A stretch of DNA of 64,000 nucleotides from Unio delphinus (GCA_029339505.1 JAQISU010000003.1:19041001-19105000), one strand, 5' to 3'. Positions 26,918 to 39,298 are shown, numbered from the stretch's first letter. Notes: generated from the letters alone by a model not told the origin. Made by a program: numbers and translations.

Positions 26918-28167
26918 CAATAATAAGACTTCCATTAGTTTTGTTTCATACAGCACCATAAAACAATATTTGGATCTAACAAAACAATTGTGTTGGATTT
27001 TGAAAATAAGATTCATATGAATAACATATTCATTGTGGCTTGTTTTCTTTGTTGTCTATTTTGGAGAAATTCCTGATCTCAAATGCATACAAAATTCTAT
27101 CTTCGCACATATCATTTTTAGAATCATTTTGATTTTAACAAATCACTTGATCGGAGAAATTATTCGTGTCCTATCAGTCACTATTCTATGTTGTAACTTG
27201 TTCAAGTATGACTATTGATTAAGTATTATAGCTTTGCCGTTCCAGGGCTACTTAATGCTTTACATCGGACAACCGGGTTCATAAACGTTTTCAATATGTG
27301 TCTGTCTGTGTTGGTTGTTCTGTTATAGATAACCATATAATTATAGATTTTCGAGAAAAACTATGCAAGTGGGAACATATAATATATATTTATATATGCC
27401 GAAGAAAATAAATGCGAACCTGCAGTATCTAATGCAATTTCTTTTAGGCAATAAGTCTTAAATATTTATTATGCATATAAACGTTCTTGCTGTCATAATT
27501 TTGCAATAAATACATGTCAGTAAGTTTTTGTTAAATAGCTGTTTAATAAAGTATAAATTTTAGGGAATATCAATATAATTATGAAGTTATGCATGGATGC
27601 TTCAAAACAGGATAACAATCATAATCTACTTCAAGAATAGTACAACATACATATGCATCATTAATTTCATTGGTGATTTAGTTTTATTATTTTATGAAGT
27701 TAAATGTATTCTTGATTGTAAATAAATGAAATGTAAAAATTCAATAGCAGTTTGCTAACTAATTATTTTTGCACCATGTTCAATGTTATGCACGAGGAAG
27801 TCCATTTGCTTCTCAAGAAACGTCCAAAAATATACAAAAATTAAATAAAATCATGAATCATAACTAGCTTCACAACATATCAGATGCTGATTAGTTTAGG
27901 ATGTGGCATATTTAAGAACTTTGGTCACGCTATACCAAGTTATAAGCCACTGTAGGACACATTAATGTCCATTGAAGCTGTTCGATCATTATTAGGAACA
28001 AAATATCCGTTGAATGACAGTCTATACTAAACTATCGCATACAGAACATGGGGAAAATGTTGCTTTCATGAATGCCATCTTTAAATGTTGGAGCATGAAT
28101 TGTCAAGGTCATCGGAATAACACATACACGGATTATTTTGTGGTGTGCCGGTGCTTCTTGATGTTAG

Positions 28168-28271
28168 TACTCTACTAGTACATATAGGAACTGTACTCTA
28201 CTAGTACATATAGGAACTGTACTCTACTAGTACATATAGGAACTGTACTCTACTAGTACATATAGGAACTG
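28168..28271. repeat. 26-bp minisatellite, exactly four copies
   Basis: Four perfect units begin TACTCTACTAGTACATATAG and end GAACTG. The unit contains the palindrome TACTAGTA. Confidence 0.95.
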
Positions 28272-29902
28272 ACCTTTTATTCTACACCTTTTACTTGGAC
28301 TATACCATTGCTTCTGTGAATTTCCTCTTTGAGTGTTGTTTTCGTTTAATCATTATAACATAGTGTTTTACAACAATGGTCGTTCAATACTAAGCCCTAT
28401 CAAATGGCAGCACTCGTGCCAAGACTTTGCATCGCTACCATGCTCTCCGGATGTGTCTTTTGGTTTGTGAATAAAGTCTTGTGCAGGTTCAAACAAAGAA
28501 AATTAATATTCGTCGCAATATTTAATTAATCGGCAAATTATGCTACCTTTTGATTTCCAAATGAGAGAACTAAGTTTCCTTTATATTTCTAACATGTCTA
28601 CACTGCAAAACCTCTTCAGTTCTGCGTCATGATCTCTGTATAATTGAATGAGACTATATTCGGTCATAAATTATTAGCCGGGTTGACAGCGATTGTATTC
28701 TTGAAGCACCGAGTTCGACAAGATGGCCAAGTGAGCAATTTTTCTATATTGTGTTTGCATTTGAATTTGGTCTTGGTACTAAATTGTCCAAGTTATTCTG
28801 AACATCAACAAACCTTGCGTTTTTTTTTTTTTACAGTAGTGTTTATTTTATATGTCGCTAACAGATATACCACGCCAAAATACATTATATGCCAAATAAG
28901 CGTCTTTAGATAAAACCTTGATCGACTAAGATCAACATTGTGACATAAATGTTTGTTAAACTGATATTGAACCAAAATGGTAAGGCTATTTTGACATTCT
29001 AAAATTATCTGTACACAATTCGTGATAACGACTATTTACTCGTTTATTTAGTGTCCCTCTCCTTCATTTGTTCACGTATGACGATCCATTAAAAGCAATG
29101 CGAGTACTTGCAGAATAACTTATATTGAATGAAATGTTTCATTGATTATTAAAGCACAGGTAATATCACCTAGGATGTATCGTGTTTCAGGACTCGTATT
29201 ATGATTTATCTGTACTAACCATACGCCATGTCATAACACTTTTTTACACGTGGATGAAGCTTTCATTAGATTGGCGCTATGGTCTACTATAATCCCAGGG
29301 GCGAAATAGTTTTCTTCTCAAACCCATTATAAATCCAAATCTGCCATTAATGACAGAACATGATCCTTAAAATCTTGGTTCTACATATAGCAGATGCATT
29401 AAATTAATCGCCTCTATCTCAATACAAAGTACTATTTTTCACAGATATCATAAATACTAATTAAAGTCAATGTTTTTGTGATCTTTAGAATTCCTAGTCA
29501 TCGTAGTTTTAGTATCCTTTCAAATAAATCGTTACAAATTCGTGTTCGGACGAATTAATGTTAGTCACGATATGCTCCAATGTTGTGTTTTGATTTGTGA
29601 TCTACGGTCAAAAGAACATGATCACTTATTGGTGTCCAACAGATCTGCACGTATGACTGTATAAATTTTGATTTTGATAAGGCTGATGTTGTTATGCTTA
29701 CCAAATCATACAATAACTTCATGTCCAGTGCTCAGCAGTATGCCTTTTTAAGAGTATATGTTTCTACACGTATTTGGACAGTAATGATCGTTTCATATTC
29801 ATCTAACTATTCAAAAACAGAATAATTAACAAAATTAACAAATATATAAATATGTTAGTTTTAAAGGATTGAATACGTGCAAAATTTCTTAAACAACGCA
29901 TT

Positions 29903-30137
29903 GACATATGTATGCGCGTCTGCACTAATAGCAAAATAGGAGGGCATGGACATGTGTACGTGTCTGCACTAATAACACACTATGTAAGGACAGTGACATA
30001 TGTGTACCTGTCTGCACTTATAATACGCTATGCAAGGACAGTGACATATGTGTACCTGTCTGCACTTATAATACGCTATGCAAGGCATAGACATATGTGT
30101 ACGCTTCTTCATTAAAAACACACTGTTCAAGGGCAGC
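29903..30137. repeat. About 48-bp minisatellite, five units
   Basis: Units start GACAT(AT)GTGTAC, carry GTCTGCACT(A/T)ATAA and end CAAGGACAGT or similar. The central two are almost identical and the outer ones more diverged. The repetitive 67-residue open frame here is only the translation of the array. Confidence 0.9.
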
Positions 30138-30493
30138 GCTAGGTTTAGACATCAAGGGTAGTCCTAATTAATAGTTATTTTCCGGTATTTGCCATGGTTC
30201 CATATTCTATATGTTCTGCTGTACGCTGCCATTTAAAGCAGTATTACTTTTGTTATTGTTATTATTATCATCATTATTATTATTATTATTAGCTGACAAC
30301 AAATGAGTAAGACAATCGACCCAAATAGGGTAGCAGTGAAACTGACTTTTTGTATGGGAACGAAGTGGTGTAGTAGTTTGATCATGTGAACAGACGGGAA
30401 AAAATCTAGAATCAGCATAAAATAGTTAAAAACAATTGAAGCGTCAATGACACTGTTTAATAATGAAGAAGAAATGATTGTGTTGGAGCTCGA

Positions 30494-30495
<2 letters not shown>

Positions 30496-30568
<73 letters not shown>
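30496..30568. repeat. (CT)n microsatellite
   Basis: About 73 bases of CT. Confidence 0.97.
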
Positions 30569-30569
<1 letters not shown>

Positions 30570-30573
<4 letters not shown>

Positions 30574-32394
30574 TCTATTCTTGTATCACGTACTTTGAGA
30601 CATCCGAGATACTTCATATATATGAATGTATGCACATTGGAAAATATACAGTAGATTATAAAGAGAAACGTTCGGCACTCTTGGTGAGGAATTGTATACG
30701 AATTGTTTCATGATATTATACAACCTCCCCCATAAGTTCACATATGCAGTAAACTGAAACAAATAGACATGAAATCGAATGCCTTTCATCGTAATCATTG
30801 TCCATCAACACCGATAAAAAAATAATCGTAATAAATCTGGCATTTCTCGTGCAATAAATTAAGCACATTTTATATAATTTTGAGGAAGCAATGATGACTG
30901 ACATAAAATGACTCATTTCAACATTACACAGATCCACTACATGCAAATAATTGTTTTGCATTTTGATAATAATTGCGAAAATAATTAGCCATTACAAAGT
31001 AGATAAATATATTAAATTGTTGATAATAAGAACCGATTTATAAACTACGGAGATTTTTCAAAACAGTTTAATTAAATTCGTTTTGCTTTTTGCAATCGCG
31101 AACAACAAGCGTATAATTTATGTATTGCTATATATTACATATATTCAATGCTGCTGCACAAGCAAAAGAATCGATAATATTGCCGTAGTTTCATCTGGTT
31201 TTATCTTCATCTATACAAGTTTTGTGAGTAATTAAGTGCGTCAATCTTTTGTTACTTTTCTGGCAATATAAGTTATATATGTAGTATTACTGAAAGTCGT
31301 TCACATTCAGTTTCCTGATCATAAATTTGTTCCATGAGATTTAAATACAATTACAAATTTGTTCTCTGTGTGTCGAGCCTTATTATTGTCCTCAGTCTTA
31401 TTCACGTTTCCGTTCGCCCATCCGTCTTACTTTCATTTCCGCTTTGGCACTCTCAAACCTTAATAACTAGAAAACATATACATTTTATTCGAAGGAGTTG
31501 CATACCACATCGTAATATCACGGGTCAATAGTTTTAGGTTTGTAAAACACTTTTCATTCCGCTCTAAAAGCCATTCACTATTAAGGGAAGAAGCTTTTTT
31601 TATAAATAAATACTTAAACATATAGCGTGTGTGACGAGACAGTTTTGGGTGTGGTACATTCAAATTTTATTTCCTATATATAACTTGGAAGTCGTTTGAG
31701 ATAAAACATGGTTTATTTACGCATTGTCATTAGAACCTGTGTCGTGTAAGACATAGTGTGGGTTCTAAACTCAAGGTCACGGGTTAATATTTTAAGTTTT
31801 CCATCACACTTTCCTGTCCATCTTAAAAACGTAATAATAGTCGCTTTAGATTTATTTCGAATCAATGGTCTTAAAATTAGTAATAGAAAAGATTGAGAAG
31901 AAATAATATTTGTAAAGTTTAATAAATAATTCATTTCAATAGAATACAAACTTGAAAACGTAACAAAGAACTTACTGAGAGAATTACTTACACAAATTCT
32001 ATTTAATAAAGTTCTGAATTATCTGTACTGATATTCCAAATAATTACCAAAGCCCAAAGAGCTGCTCTGCCTGTAGTGGCCGGTAAATTCTAATGTACTA
32101 ATGTAGCATTGACTTGAAGTGTAATGATGTGCCAACAGTCTTTTCTTGAATTACAGTAATATAAACCAAGATTTCCTTGTTTGAATTCAATATTGTTCCC
32201 AGTTAACATGTTAATTTATCTTTCCAAGAATGTTATAGAGCACTTTGAATTTTCAGAGAATAATACTTAATGTAATCTAAAATCAAAATCTGAATACAAA
32301 AATATGAAATGAATTCTGCCATGCCTATTATACTCAGTTACGTATTTTCCTGTATTGGTTAAATATTGTTTCAGGTAAATACAGGTACTGAACT
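30570..32394. other. Gene-free AT-rich stretch
   Basis: No exon, RNA gene or repeat family recognised; the open frames are short and unassignable. Confidence 0.4.
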
Positions 32395-32403
32395 AATAAA
32401 AGG

Positions 32404-32662
32404 TTGTTGTTGTTGTTGTAGGGTTTAACGCCATTTTTCAGCACACGATACAGGGCTATACATGGCGGCCAGTATTAATGGTGGAGAACCCGGGAAACTC
32501 CCCGGAAAGAAGCACCGACCCACGAGACGCTACTAGCAAGCTTTCTCACATACCCACAATGGCAGAATCTGAGCTTTGTACCGACGCAGAGAGATGTTAG
32601 ATGGCAGTGATTCGTAACGGAGAGCGCTTTAAACGACTCGGCCACTCGGCCACCCCACCCCC
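32404..32662 (-). repeat. tRNA-Leu/Ser-like SINE with (CAA)n tail, minus strand, with target duplication
   Basis: On the minus strand it begins GGGGGTGGGGTGGCCGAGTG (tRNA-Leu/Ser type A-box region). It then carries GTATGTGAGAAAGCTTGC, CTCGTGGGTCGGTG, TTTCCGGGGAGTTTCCCGGG and AATACTGGCCGCCATG, and ends AACCCTACAACAACAACAAC. The B box is degenerate. It is flanked by AATAAAAGG at 32395-32403 and 32663-32671, a perfect 9-bp target duplication. The same family forms the cluster at 55351-56053. Confidence 0.9.
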
Positions 32663-32671
32663 AATAAAAGG

Positions 32672-33384
32672 TAATCAATGGTTATAGCTGAGGTGTCCTT
32701 TATACATAGAAAGTTTCCAATGCCTTTATCATCACTACACATATCATAAGCTATCTTTATTCCAGATAAATGACACAATTTCAGTAAACTGGTGCCATAG
32801 GAATTTAATTTCTTGCTATCCACCTACATCGTACTCTATCGACATATACTGTATCCTTATCATTGATATCATTACCATCGTATCTACTAGGGTCGTGTTC
32901 TGTGTCGATATAATAATAAATGTGTGATTAGGATACCAAACTCTATAATGTTCCGAAATACAGAAAACAACATAACGGCATGGTCATAAAGAGTGAATCT
33001 GCATTGTTTGTTAGTTGCTTTTTTGTATTCATTATGTGTTATGGAGTATTGTATTTTTAAACTGATTTGTCTAAAATCAAAATAATGTTGCTCCTGTTTA
33101 GAGATACTAATGTTTTTTTTTTTATTTTGTAAGCAAAAATAATTCATAGTTTATATTTCCCAACCTGCGTGGGTTAAATATTCAGAACAAAATAGTGGTA
33201 ACATATTTATTTGGGTCGTCGGCGTCTAGCATAATGGAATTCCACCATACAAATACCCAACCTAATATTTACCACATTCTTTATGAGTTTAGTAACATAT
33301 TGTTCTAGAAATTAACGTTTGTCCTACAACGTAAATAAGTTTACGACCACATATTCGTAATAGCATGCTTCAAATCTTCCAACT
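32672..33384. other. Gene-free stretch
   Basis: Nothing recognised between the SINE and the minisatellite-like units that flank the Polinton. Confidence 0.4.
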
Positions 33385-33389
33385 ACACT

Positions 33390-33495
33390 TCATAAAGACA
33401 GAAAGAGTGCTAGAAAATGCTTCAAATGTGCAATCTACCATTGATAAAGACAGTAAACAAGAATATGGAATGTTTCACAATGTACAATCTACAAT
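33390..33495. repeat. Two diverged minisatellite-like units abutting the Polinton left end
   Basis: Two blocks, each beginning (T)CATAAAGACAG or CATTGATAAAGACAG and ending GTGCAATCTAC or GTACAATCTAC, sit side by side. A third, in the same orientation, resumes just beyond the right end at 45434 (TGATAAAGACAG...GCTATCTAC). The element therefore appears to have inserted between units of a short tandem array. The last six bases here, TACAAT (33490-33495), form the left target-duplication copy. Confidence 0.6.
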
Positions 33496-33950
33496 AGTAG
33501 TGCGTAGTGGCGATATAGGGACAATGGGATTTCTATGTTATACAAGTATCCAGGCACTACAATATTTATTGGGTCAGTGGGAATTATCATTACAAACAGG
33601 GTACTGGCACTATAGGAACAAAGGACATTTTAACACGGGTGACTTCATGGTGCTGGGCACTGGGGAAACAATGGCAACAATGTTGCAAACAGCTGACCTC
33701 ATTCAGACAGAACAGTGTTGCAAGTGGCTGACCTGAATGCGCCTTACTCTAGGAATAATAGAGACATAGACATAGAGACATATAGACGTGGTTAGAGACA
33801 GGGTTAGTGAAACAGACAGACAAAAAATTAAATAAGCATAGATTTATAAACATATATCACACAAAACATCGTCTAAAATCTTTTAGGCAAGATAGAATAG
33901 ACATAAATTCGAAGCAATGGAGTGGCCCTGAAAAGGCTTTGGATTTCTCT
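33496..33950 (+). repeat. Polinton left terminal inverted repeat
   Basis: It starts AGTAGTGCGTAGTGG and aligns by eye in reverse complement with 45427-44960 along its length, with many substitutions and small gaps. The 123-residue open frame at 33365-33736 and the 80-residue frame on the opposite strand at 45188-45430 are the same repeat read twice, so neither is called a gene. Confidence 0.8.
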
Positions 33951-34042
33951 TGTTGTTGTTGTTGTTGTTGTTGTTGTTCTTCTTCTTCTTCTTCTTCTTC
34001 TTCTTCTTCTTCTTCTTCTTCTTCTTCTTCTTCTTCTTCTTC
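33950..34042. repeat. (GTT)n(CTT)n compound microsatellite
   Basis: About 29 bases of TTG pass into about 64 bases of CTT at the inner edge of the left inverted repeat. The poly-Leu, poly-Ser and poly-Arg frames across it are artefacts. Confidence 0.95.
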
Positions 34043-34640
34043 CCATTATCTTTCCTTTCATTCTCATCTTGATCCTATTGTTTTCTTTTCTCATTCTCCT
34101 TTTCTTTTTAAATCTTCTCATTTCATCTTCTAATTTGCTTTGGTGTTATCATGTCTCTTAATATTTATTTCCCTTTAATCAAGTTATTAATCTCCATTTT
34201 TCAGTCTGTGTGGGTTATTAGCCCCATACTCTTTTCTGATGAGGATCCATTCCACCATCCTTATGTTATCTGCTAGATCTTGCAATTTCATGATGTTGTC
34301 CACGTAATTTGAAGCAATATTTTATTCCATGTTAAATGGCGCGAATGACGAACGCTTCACTGTATTTGTCACAAGTACGGATGTGAAGGAAAACATCCCC
34401 TTTCATCAAATAACTATCTCACATACCAAACAATATCATAGTTAATTTTGAGTGTTAACCTACAAAACCACTCTACGTTCAATAAATACAAAGTGGAGAA
34501 GAAATTTTTTTTTAAAAAAAATATACAAATCATACCATGGACTTCATTAAAGGAGTATTATTTATAGTGACACTACTTCACAACCATTTTTTAGTGCAGA
34601 GACAAGAGTGTTGTTACACTGTTGTTGACACACACACATA

Positions 34641-34720
34641 CACACACATACAAATGTTTGCGTCCACACATATACACACACATACAAATGTTTGCGTCCA
34701 CACATATACACACACGCAGG
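34641..34720. repeat. CA-rich short tandem duplication
   Basis: The string CACATACAAATGTTTGCGTC occurs twice in tandem with period about 38, inside a broader CA-rich tract (34627-34735). Confidence 0.85.
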
Positions 34721-34817
34721 CACATACTCACACATCAGCAAAGCTGTGTTTATAATCATACTAGTTCACTTGCAAACAAAACAAACACTATTGAGTATAG
34801 GGACAAGGGATTATTAA

Positions 34818-34908
<91 letters not shown>
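34818..34908. repeat. (AT)n microsatellite
   Basis: About 90 bases of uninterrupted AT. Confidence 0.97.
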
Positions 34909-34912
<4 letters not shown>

Positions 34913-35192
34913 GTTTTGGCAACTTGAACAGTTTTCTAGAGATCTGGTTATGCCTGAGACGGCCATTTTTTTTTGTTTCGAAATCCAAACGCACCTGCTT
35001 AATATATGCACCTTCCAGGCCGGGCATCACACACACACAACTCCTATTCCAGTCATTTTCCCAATTTATGTCCGTGGCTGGGAGAGCAGACGGTTGATAA
35101 GTGGTCTCATAATCCCAATTTCCAATTTGAGGGATAGTGAATACTTATTATTTCTGTCTTCTACTATATCAGACCCGGGGACGTTGAGTTCT

Positions 35193-35552
35193 CTATGGCT
35201 CCGATTCTTTCCACTGTCTCTCCAACTCTTCGTCCCTGGTTTTCGTCTGGGGTACAGTGGCGGCTCTTGGTAAAGACGGTAGTGGCTGTTGCTGTGGCTG
35301 ACGTGGTGGCTGTGGTAGTAGTAGTAGTGGTGCCATGACTTCAGGCTTCACCTCACACACTGACGTAATCATGAGGTGAGGCATGATCCTATCTTTCTTC
35401 TTTTCGTCTCTGTTTGTTTCTTCTTGTTTTCTCCTCTTCTTTGATTCTGGCTTTTCCAGGATTTCTTCCATAGCTACCTCGTCTAGCAGGTTATTGGTAC
35501 ACTCCATGTGCTTTCGGAGTTCTATTAATTTTGAAATTCTACCCATGTGCAT
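35193..35552 (-). other. Charged, Pro/Gln-rich open frame of unknown origin
   Basis: A 119-residue frame. Residues 1-35 are mixed, 33-56 contain a lysine/arginine/glutamate cluster (SKKRRKQEE), and 75-95 are rich in proline and glutamine (PPRQPQQQP). It could be a gag- or ORF1-like piece of a mobile element; no zinc knuckle or catalytic motif is visible. It is matched in position, but not obviously in sequence, by the frame at 37867-38172. Confidence 0.3.
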
Positions 35553-36073
35553 ACGTCAACATTGGGTAGCCAGACTTTCTTTTTTTTTAATTTGAATTAA
35601 GGTCGCATGCGCAACTATGTGCTTTCGCGACCAGTTAATACCCGAGGGTCGGGCTATTTGATTGGTCGGGACCAAAGGTAACTTTGACTACACTAGGCTG
35701 TGTTGTCGCAGTCTCCCCGGCACCCGCGTTAAATGGCAGTCTCGCCTTAGAGTAAAATGTCGGGTCACGGCAAAGCAGGAAGGCAGAACAAATACCAATA
35801 TTGTGTAAGCCACCTGTGCAATTATATCAAATCCATATAGTCATATAATTTTTCATCTTTCCTATCAATAAATGTTTCTAGTACATAGTGTACATGTTGT
35901 AGGTCCTTAACAAATTTAATTGCTAAAATGTCTTAGCGACATAAATAAATGTAGTCACTGTTAGGTATTTTAGCTTGTTAATTTTGAGCGGTGGTCAAAA
36001 TTGATCAAGTTAGATTTCGAGAAAGAGATTGTTTGAAAAGGGTTCTCGTACCAAATTTGAGCCCTAGGGAGAA

Positions 36074-36140
36074 AAATAAAATAAAATAAAATAAAATTTA
36101 AACAAAATTAAAACAAATTAAAAATTAAAAATATTTAAAA

Positions 36141-36172
<32 letters not shown>

Positions 36173-36200
36173 ATTTTAAAAAAAATTAAAAATTAAAAAA
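36074..36200. repeat. A-rich simple sequence, (AAAAT)n and AT
   Basis: Runs of AAAAT, a short AT stretch and further A-rich sequence. It is next to the pyrimidine-rich 36220-36620 block, which gives false Lys/Glu-rich frames on the minus strand. Confidence 0.85.
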
Positions 36201-36895
36201 AAAAGAGATTAGAGTTTGGTGTTATTTCATTTCTTCCTTCTTCTTTTTCTCTACTTTTCCCTTTTCTCTTTCCCACTTTCTTCCTACTCCCTTCTTCCCT
36301 CTTTCTTTCTTTTTCCTTCTTCCATCCTTCTTTTCCCTTTCCTTTTACTTTTTCTTGTCGGTTTGTTGGTGTTATGTTTCCTTGAGCTATCACTATTTGA
36401 TCCCGGTGTTCTCATCACACTTATCTTGCCACTTGCCGGTTGACTGGTTTTACTGTACCTACATTGTGCCACTACTTAGTGTAATGTTCTCTTTTTTTCC
36501 CCTTCTCCTTCTTCCCTTTCTCCCGTTTCTTCCTTTTTTCCTCGCATTACAATGTTTATATTATCCCCCCTTTCCCTTCCTTTCCCCTTTTCTATTTTAT
36601 TTTATATATTTATTTTAGGGTAATGTTAAGTTGTGCTGCTTTTTTAAGCTAGCGGTATTACTATCCGCTCTGGGCCCTTTAACCGATATGGCCTCGTTAA
36701 TTATTTATATATTTGGTAGTTATAATATTATTTTTTTTCCGTTTATTTAAGGCATTGTTACGTGGGTCTGTTTTTTGAGCTAGCGATGTTATTATCTGCT
36801 CTTGCCTCTTGATTGATAAATATTAACTCTTTGGCTATGTTTATGTTTATTTACTTATTTGGTGGTTTTGATATTTATATTTTGTGTTTTATGTC

Positions 36896-37240
36896 TTATG
36901 ATTTTAGGTAATTAAGTATATTTATATAGGTAGCATTTACGTTTTTGTTATACCTTTTATCTAGAATTTGGGGGAATGATGTAACTGAGTCAAGTTTTCT
37001 TTGTTGTAGTTGGAAGACGGTACGTTGTCGATGGTATTTGTGACATATGTTGAATACATGTTCCAATGTTTCAGTTTCTGGACAGTGTGGACATTTATCC
37101 GGCGTGGGTCCTGTACTTATATGTTTCATAAAGCTGCCATTTAGTAGTGTTTTACCTGTTCTGATTCTGTTGATTATTTTAATATCAATGGCTGCAAGGC
37201 TTTTTGGTAAACGTTGGGTTCTAGTGACCTCTTTTTGTAG
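36896..37240 (-). pseudogene. Non-LTR retrotransposon (LINE) ORF2 C-terminal fragment with CCHC-type knuckle
   Basis: On the minus strand, 37240-36896 is open for 114 codons plus a stop, longer than the stretch from the internal Met at 37129. It reads INRIRTGKTLLNGSFM, then CPHCPETETLEHVFNIC. The pattern R-x-R-TG-x-x-L, then C-x2-C-x7-H-x4-C, is the zf-RVT-like tail of LINE reverse transcriptase proteins. The upstream reverse transcriptase is missing: a stop lies at 37241-37243. It sits inside the Polinton boundaries, between the two copies of the duplicated module. Confidence 0.75.
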
Positions 37241-37552
37241 TTAGTATAGATGTCTACCCTTTGTGGAGTTTTCCCATTGTTGTTGCCATTTATTATATAA
37301 AGTAGCCAGACTGACGAACGCTACACTTTATTGAATCCAAGCACCGACGTGAAGGAAAACATCCACGCACAACAAAGATAACAATACCCATACCATAAAC
37401 AAAACATGGAACGTGCGGACCAAAAGGAAACGCTCACGTTCATTTGTTTACGATCAAACACACTGTATCATCACTCATACATATAAAAACACATCGACCA
37501 ACTTACATGTCAGGGAAACGAATTGTTTGTAGGCACATATCTATCCCATTAC

Positions 37553-37554
<2 letters not shown>

Positions 37555-37608
<54 letters not shown>
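37555..37608. repeat. (CA)n microsatellite
   Basis: About 54 bases of CA. Confidence 0.97.
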
Positions 37609-37866
37609 TTTCCAACAAAGCCATGAAAACGAAGTGTTTATTGGTACACTTCTACTTTTTAAAGTACGACAAACACAAAGTACACAAATGTTTATGCAAT
37701 TTCACTACTATCTCTTTTCTAGATTTTTGGGGTAGCCATGAATAGGGTTGTTTTGTTTCGGATTGTGGCAATCATTTATCGTCTATGATTGCGCCCCCAT
37801 CTTACTGCATGTTTTATGACAGGAAAGTGTCTGCGTCTGCGGACGGAAATGAAGAGCTCTTTAGTG

Positions 37867-38172
37867 TCAACTGTACAGTCCACAAAGCCTCTGTCTAGCT
37901 CGTGTTGTTGTTGTTGCTGCTCTTCCTACTCTATCTTCTGTTTCTGAAGCCTGTACTTCTTGTTCCATTCGTCTTGCACTTTTTTTTATCTCCTCTTTCA
38001 GGACTTCTTCTATCAGGTCTTGTACCACTTTCAGCATCATGACATTTTCAACCTCTGCAGGCGTTGAAATCAGGTTTTGCCTGACAAATGCAAATGGACG
38101 AGAGCTTCGTTCAACGTTGCTAGTCTTGAACAGTCCTTCAAAAGTTGACTGATGATGTTGAGATTGTACCAA
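37867..38172 (-). other. Helical charged open frame of unknown family
   Basis: A 101-residue frame; residues 40-75 look like an amphipathic or coiled-coil helix (VVQDLIEEVLKEEIKK). No catalytic motif, signal peptide or membrane segment. It probably belongs to the duplicated module or to the host Polinton; function unknown. Confidence 0.3.
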
Positions 38173-38989
38173 CTTCGTTTACGCACACAGTGCATGCGCT
38201 ACGATTACAGTTCTGCAGTAGTGTCTGAGTTTTATAGCACCATCCCCGGTGCGATGCTAATACGCTCATCAGAGTAGTAGGTGTAACGCGCGTGCAGAGC
38301 ACATTATAATTGAATGTCCGGACGAGGGTAGTGTGGAAGGGATAAAGTTAGGAAATAAACAGTTTGTAAGATCCACAGCTATTTTTTATATCTAGTTCCA
38401 CAAATTAAAAGCGTCTTGCAGAATTTTGAAAGTTTGTATCTTTGTTGTTGAATGTAGATAAGAGATAAAAGAGAAGACATTATTTGTGAAGTTTTCATTA
38501 GGTCTAATTTGTTTCATTGGGTTCCTTTTTATAAGTTTCGAAAGTTTGGGGTTCTATATATTTATGAGAAGTTGTTTTCCGCTTTGTGCGGGTGACCTGA
38601 TGACTTGAGTGTTAATATAATTTAATTTGGTGCCTTAATTTATATGAATTATTTAGGTGCCATATTGTGCGACGGGGCCATAGGGTTTTGATCACCTCAT
38701 AATTCTAATTTTGGGTTTCTTACTGAATTAGTAAGTCTTTTCGTTTCTCAATCATTGCCAGTTATGTAGCTGGGTCTGATGGATGGATGGTATAGAGCCA
38801 CCTTATCATTTCGAATGTCTATGAGCCATGTTAATGTGATGAGTATATTATGTATATTACTCCTCTTCAATTAATATTGAATGATGAGAAAGAAGACAGA
38901 AAATAGAAGACAGGAGTTTTTAGCATTTAAAGTAAGAATCTCTCCCATGAAAGATTTAATTTTCATGTCACTTAATTGAAATTTTAATT

Positions 38990-39298
38990 GTGGTAAAAGT
39001 CTACAATATGGTTATTTACTATGACAGATTCAAGCTGTCACTAATGCCGTTGATCATTTGGAGTTTGCTGTCAAGTATGGCACGGGGGAGGGAGGGGGCA
39101 GGTTTGTCTTTATCGGTATGTTGTCTGCAGTATGCGTACTGTCATAACGGATGGTCAGATTGCAGACCGCTCCAACTTATATGGGTCAAGCACGAATGTG
39201 ATAGAAAATATCCCATAGATTTTGGTAGGAACCCTATAGCTCATCTCATGGGGATGAACATAGATAAGTCAAAATTCATGGTGATAAAAAAGTCTTAA
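38990..39298 (+). other. Unassigned open stretch inside the Polinton
   Basis: A 102-residue plus-strand frame with ordinary composition and no family resemblance. It runs opposite to the capsid block. Chance is a real possibility. Confidence 0.2.

Larger units (their letters stand above)
26920..30490. other. Gene-free stretch with two minisatellites
   Basis: No exon recognised. It holds the minisatellites at 28168-28271 and 29903-30137. The 89-residue frame at 28644-28913 is unassigned. Confidence 0.4.
34341..35780 (-). repeat. Duplicated module, copy A
   Basis: It shares with 37311-38290 the boundary block TGACGAACGC...CACT followed by GTGAAGGAAAACATCC, then a CA-rich stretch, then a minus-strand charged open frame (here 35193-35552), then a CpG-rich block containing GCATGCGC. 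The order and direction are the same in both. I think these are two diverged copies of one repeat, possibly with a promoter at the high-coordinate end on the minus strand, but the family is unknown. Confidence 0.4.
37311..38290 (-). repeat. Duplicated module, copy B
   Basis: Begins TGACGAACGCTACACTTTAT and GACGTGAAGGAAAACATCC like copy A. It is followed by a CA microsatellite (37555-37608), a minus-strand charged frame (37867-38172) and a CpG-containing block with GTGCATGCGC (38190-38290). See copy A. Confidence 0.4.

Noticed and set aside
33365..33736. 123-residue open frame, the longest in its region apart from the capsid piece
   Set aside because: It lies across the Polinton left inverted repeat and its partner is read as another frame at 45188-45430; shared terminal repeat, not a protein.
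33807..34161. Poly-Cys/Ser, poly-Leu and poly-Arg frames
   Set aside because: All are frames of one (GTT)n(CTT)n tract.
34911..35273. 120-residue plus-strand frame
   Set aside because: Overlaps the minus-strand charged frame and repeat sequence; no domain, no context.
36193..36618. Lys/Glu-rich and Phe/Leu-rich frames
   Set aside because: Produced by a long pyrimidine-rich tract read on either strand.
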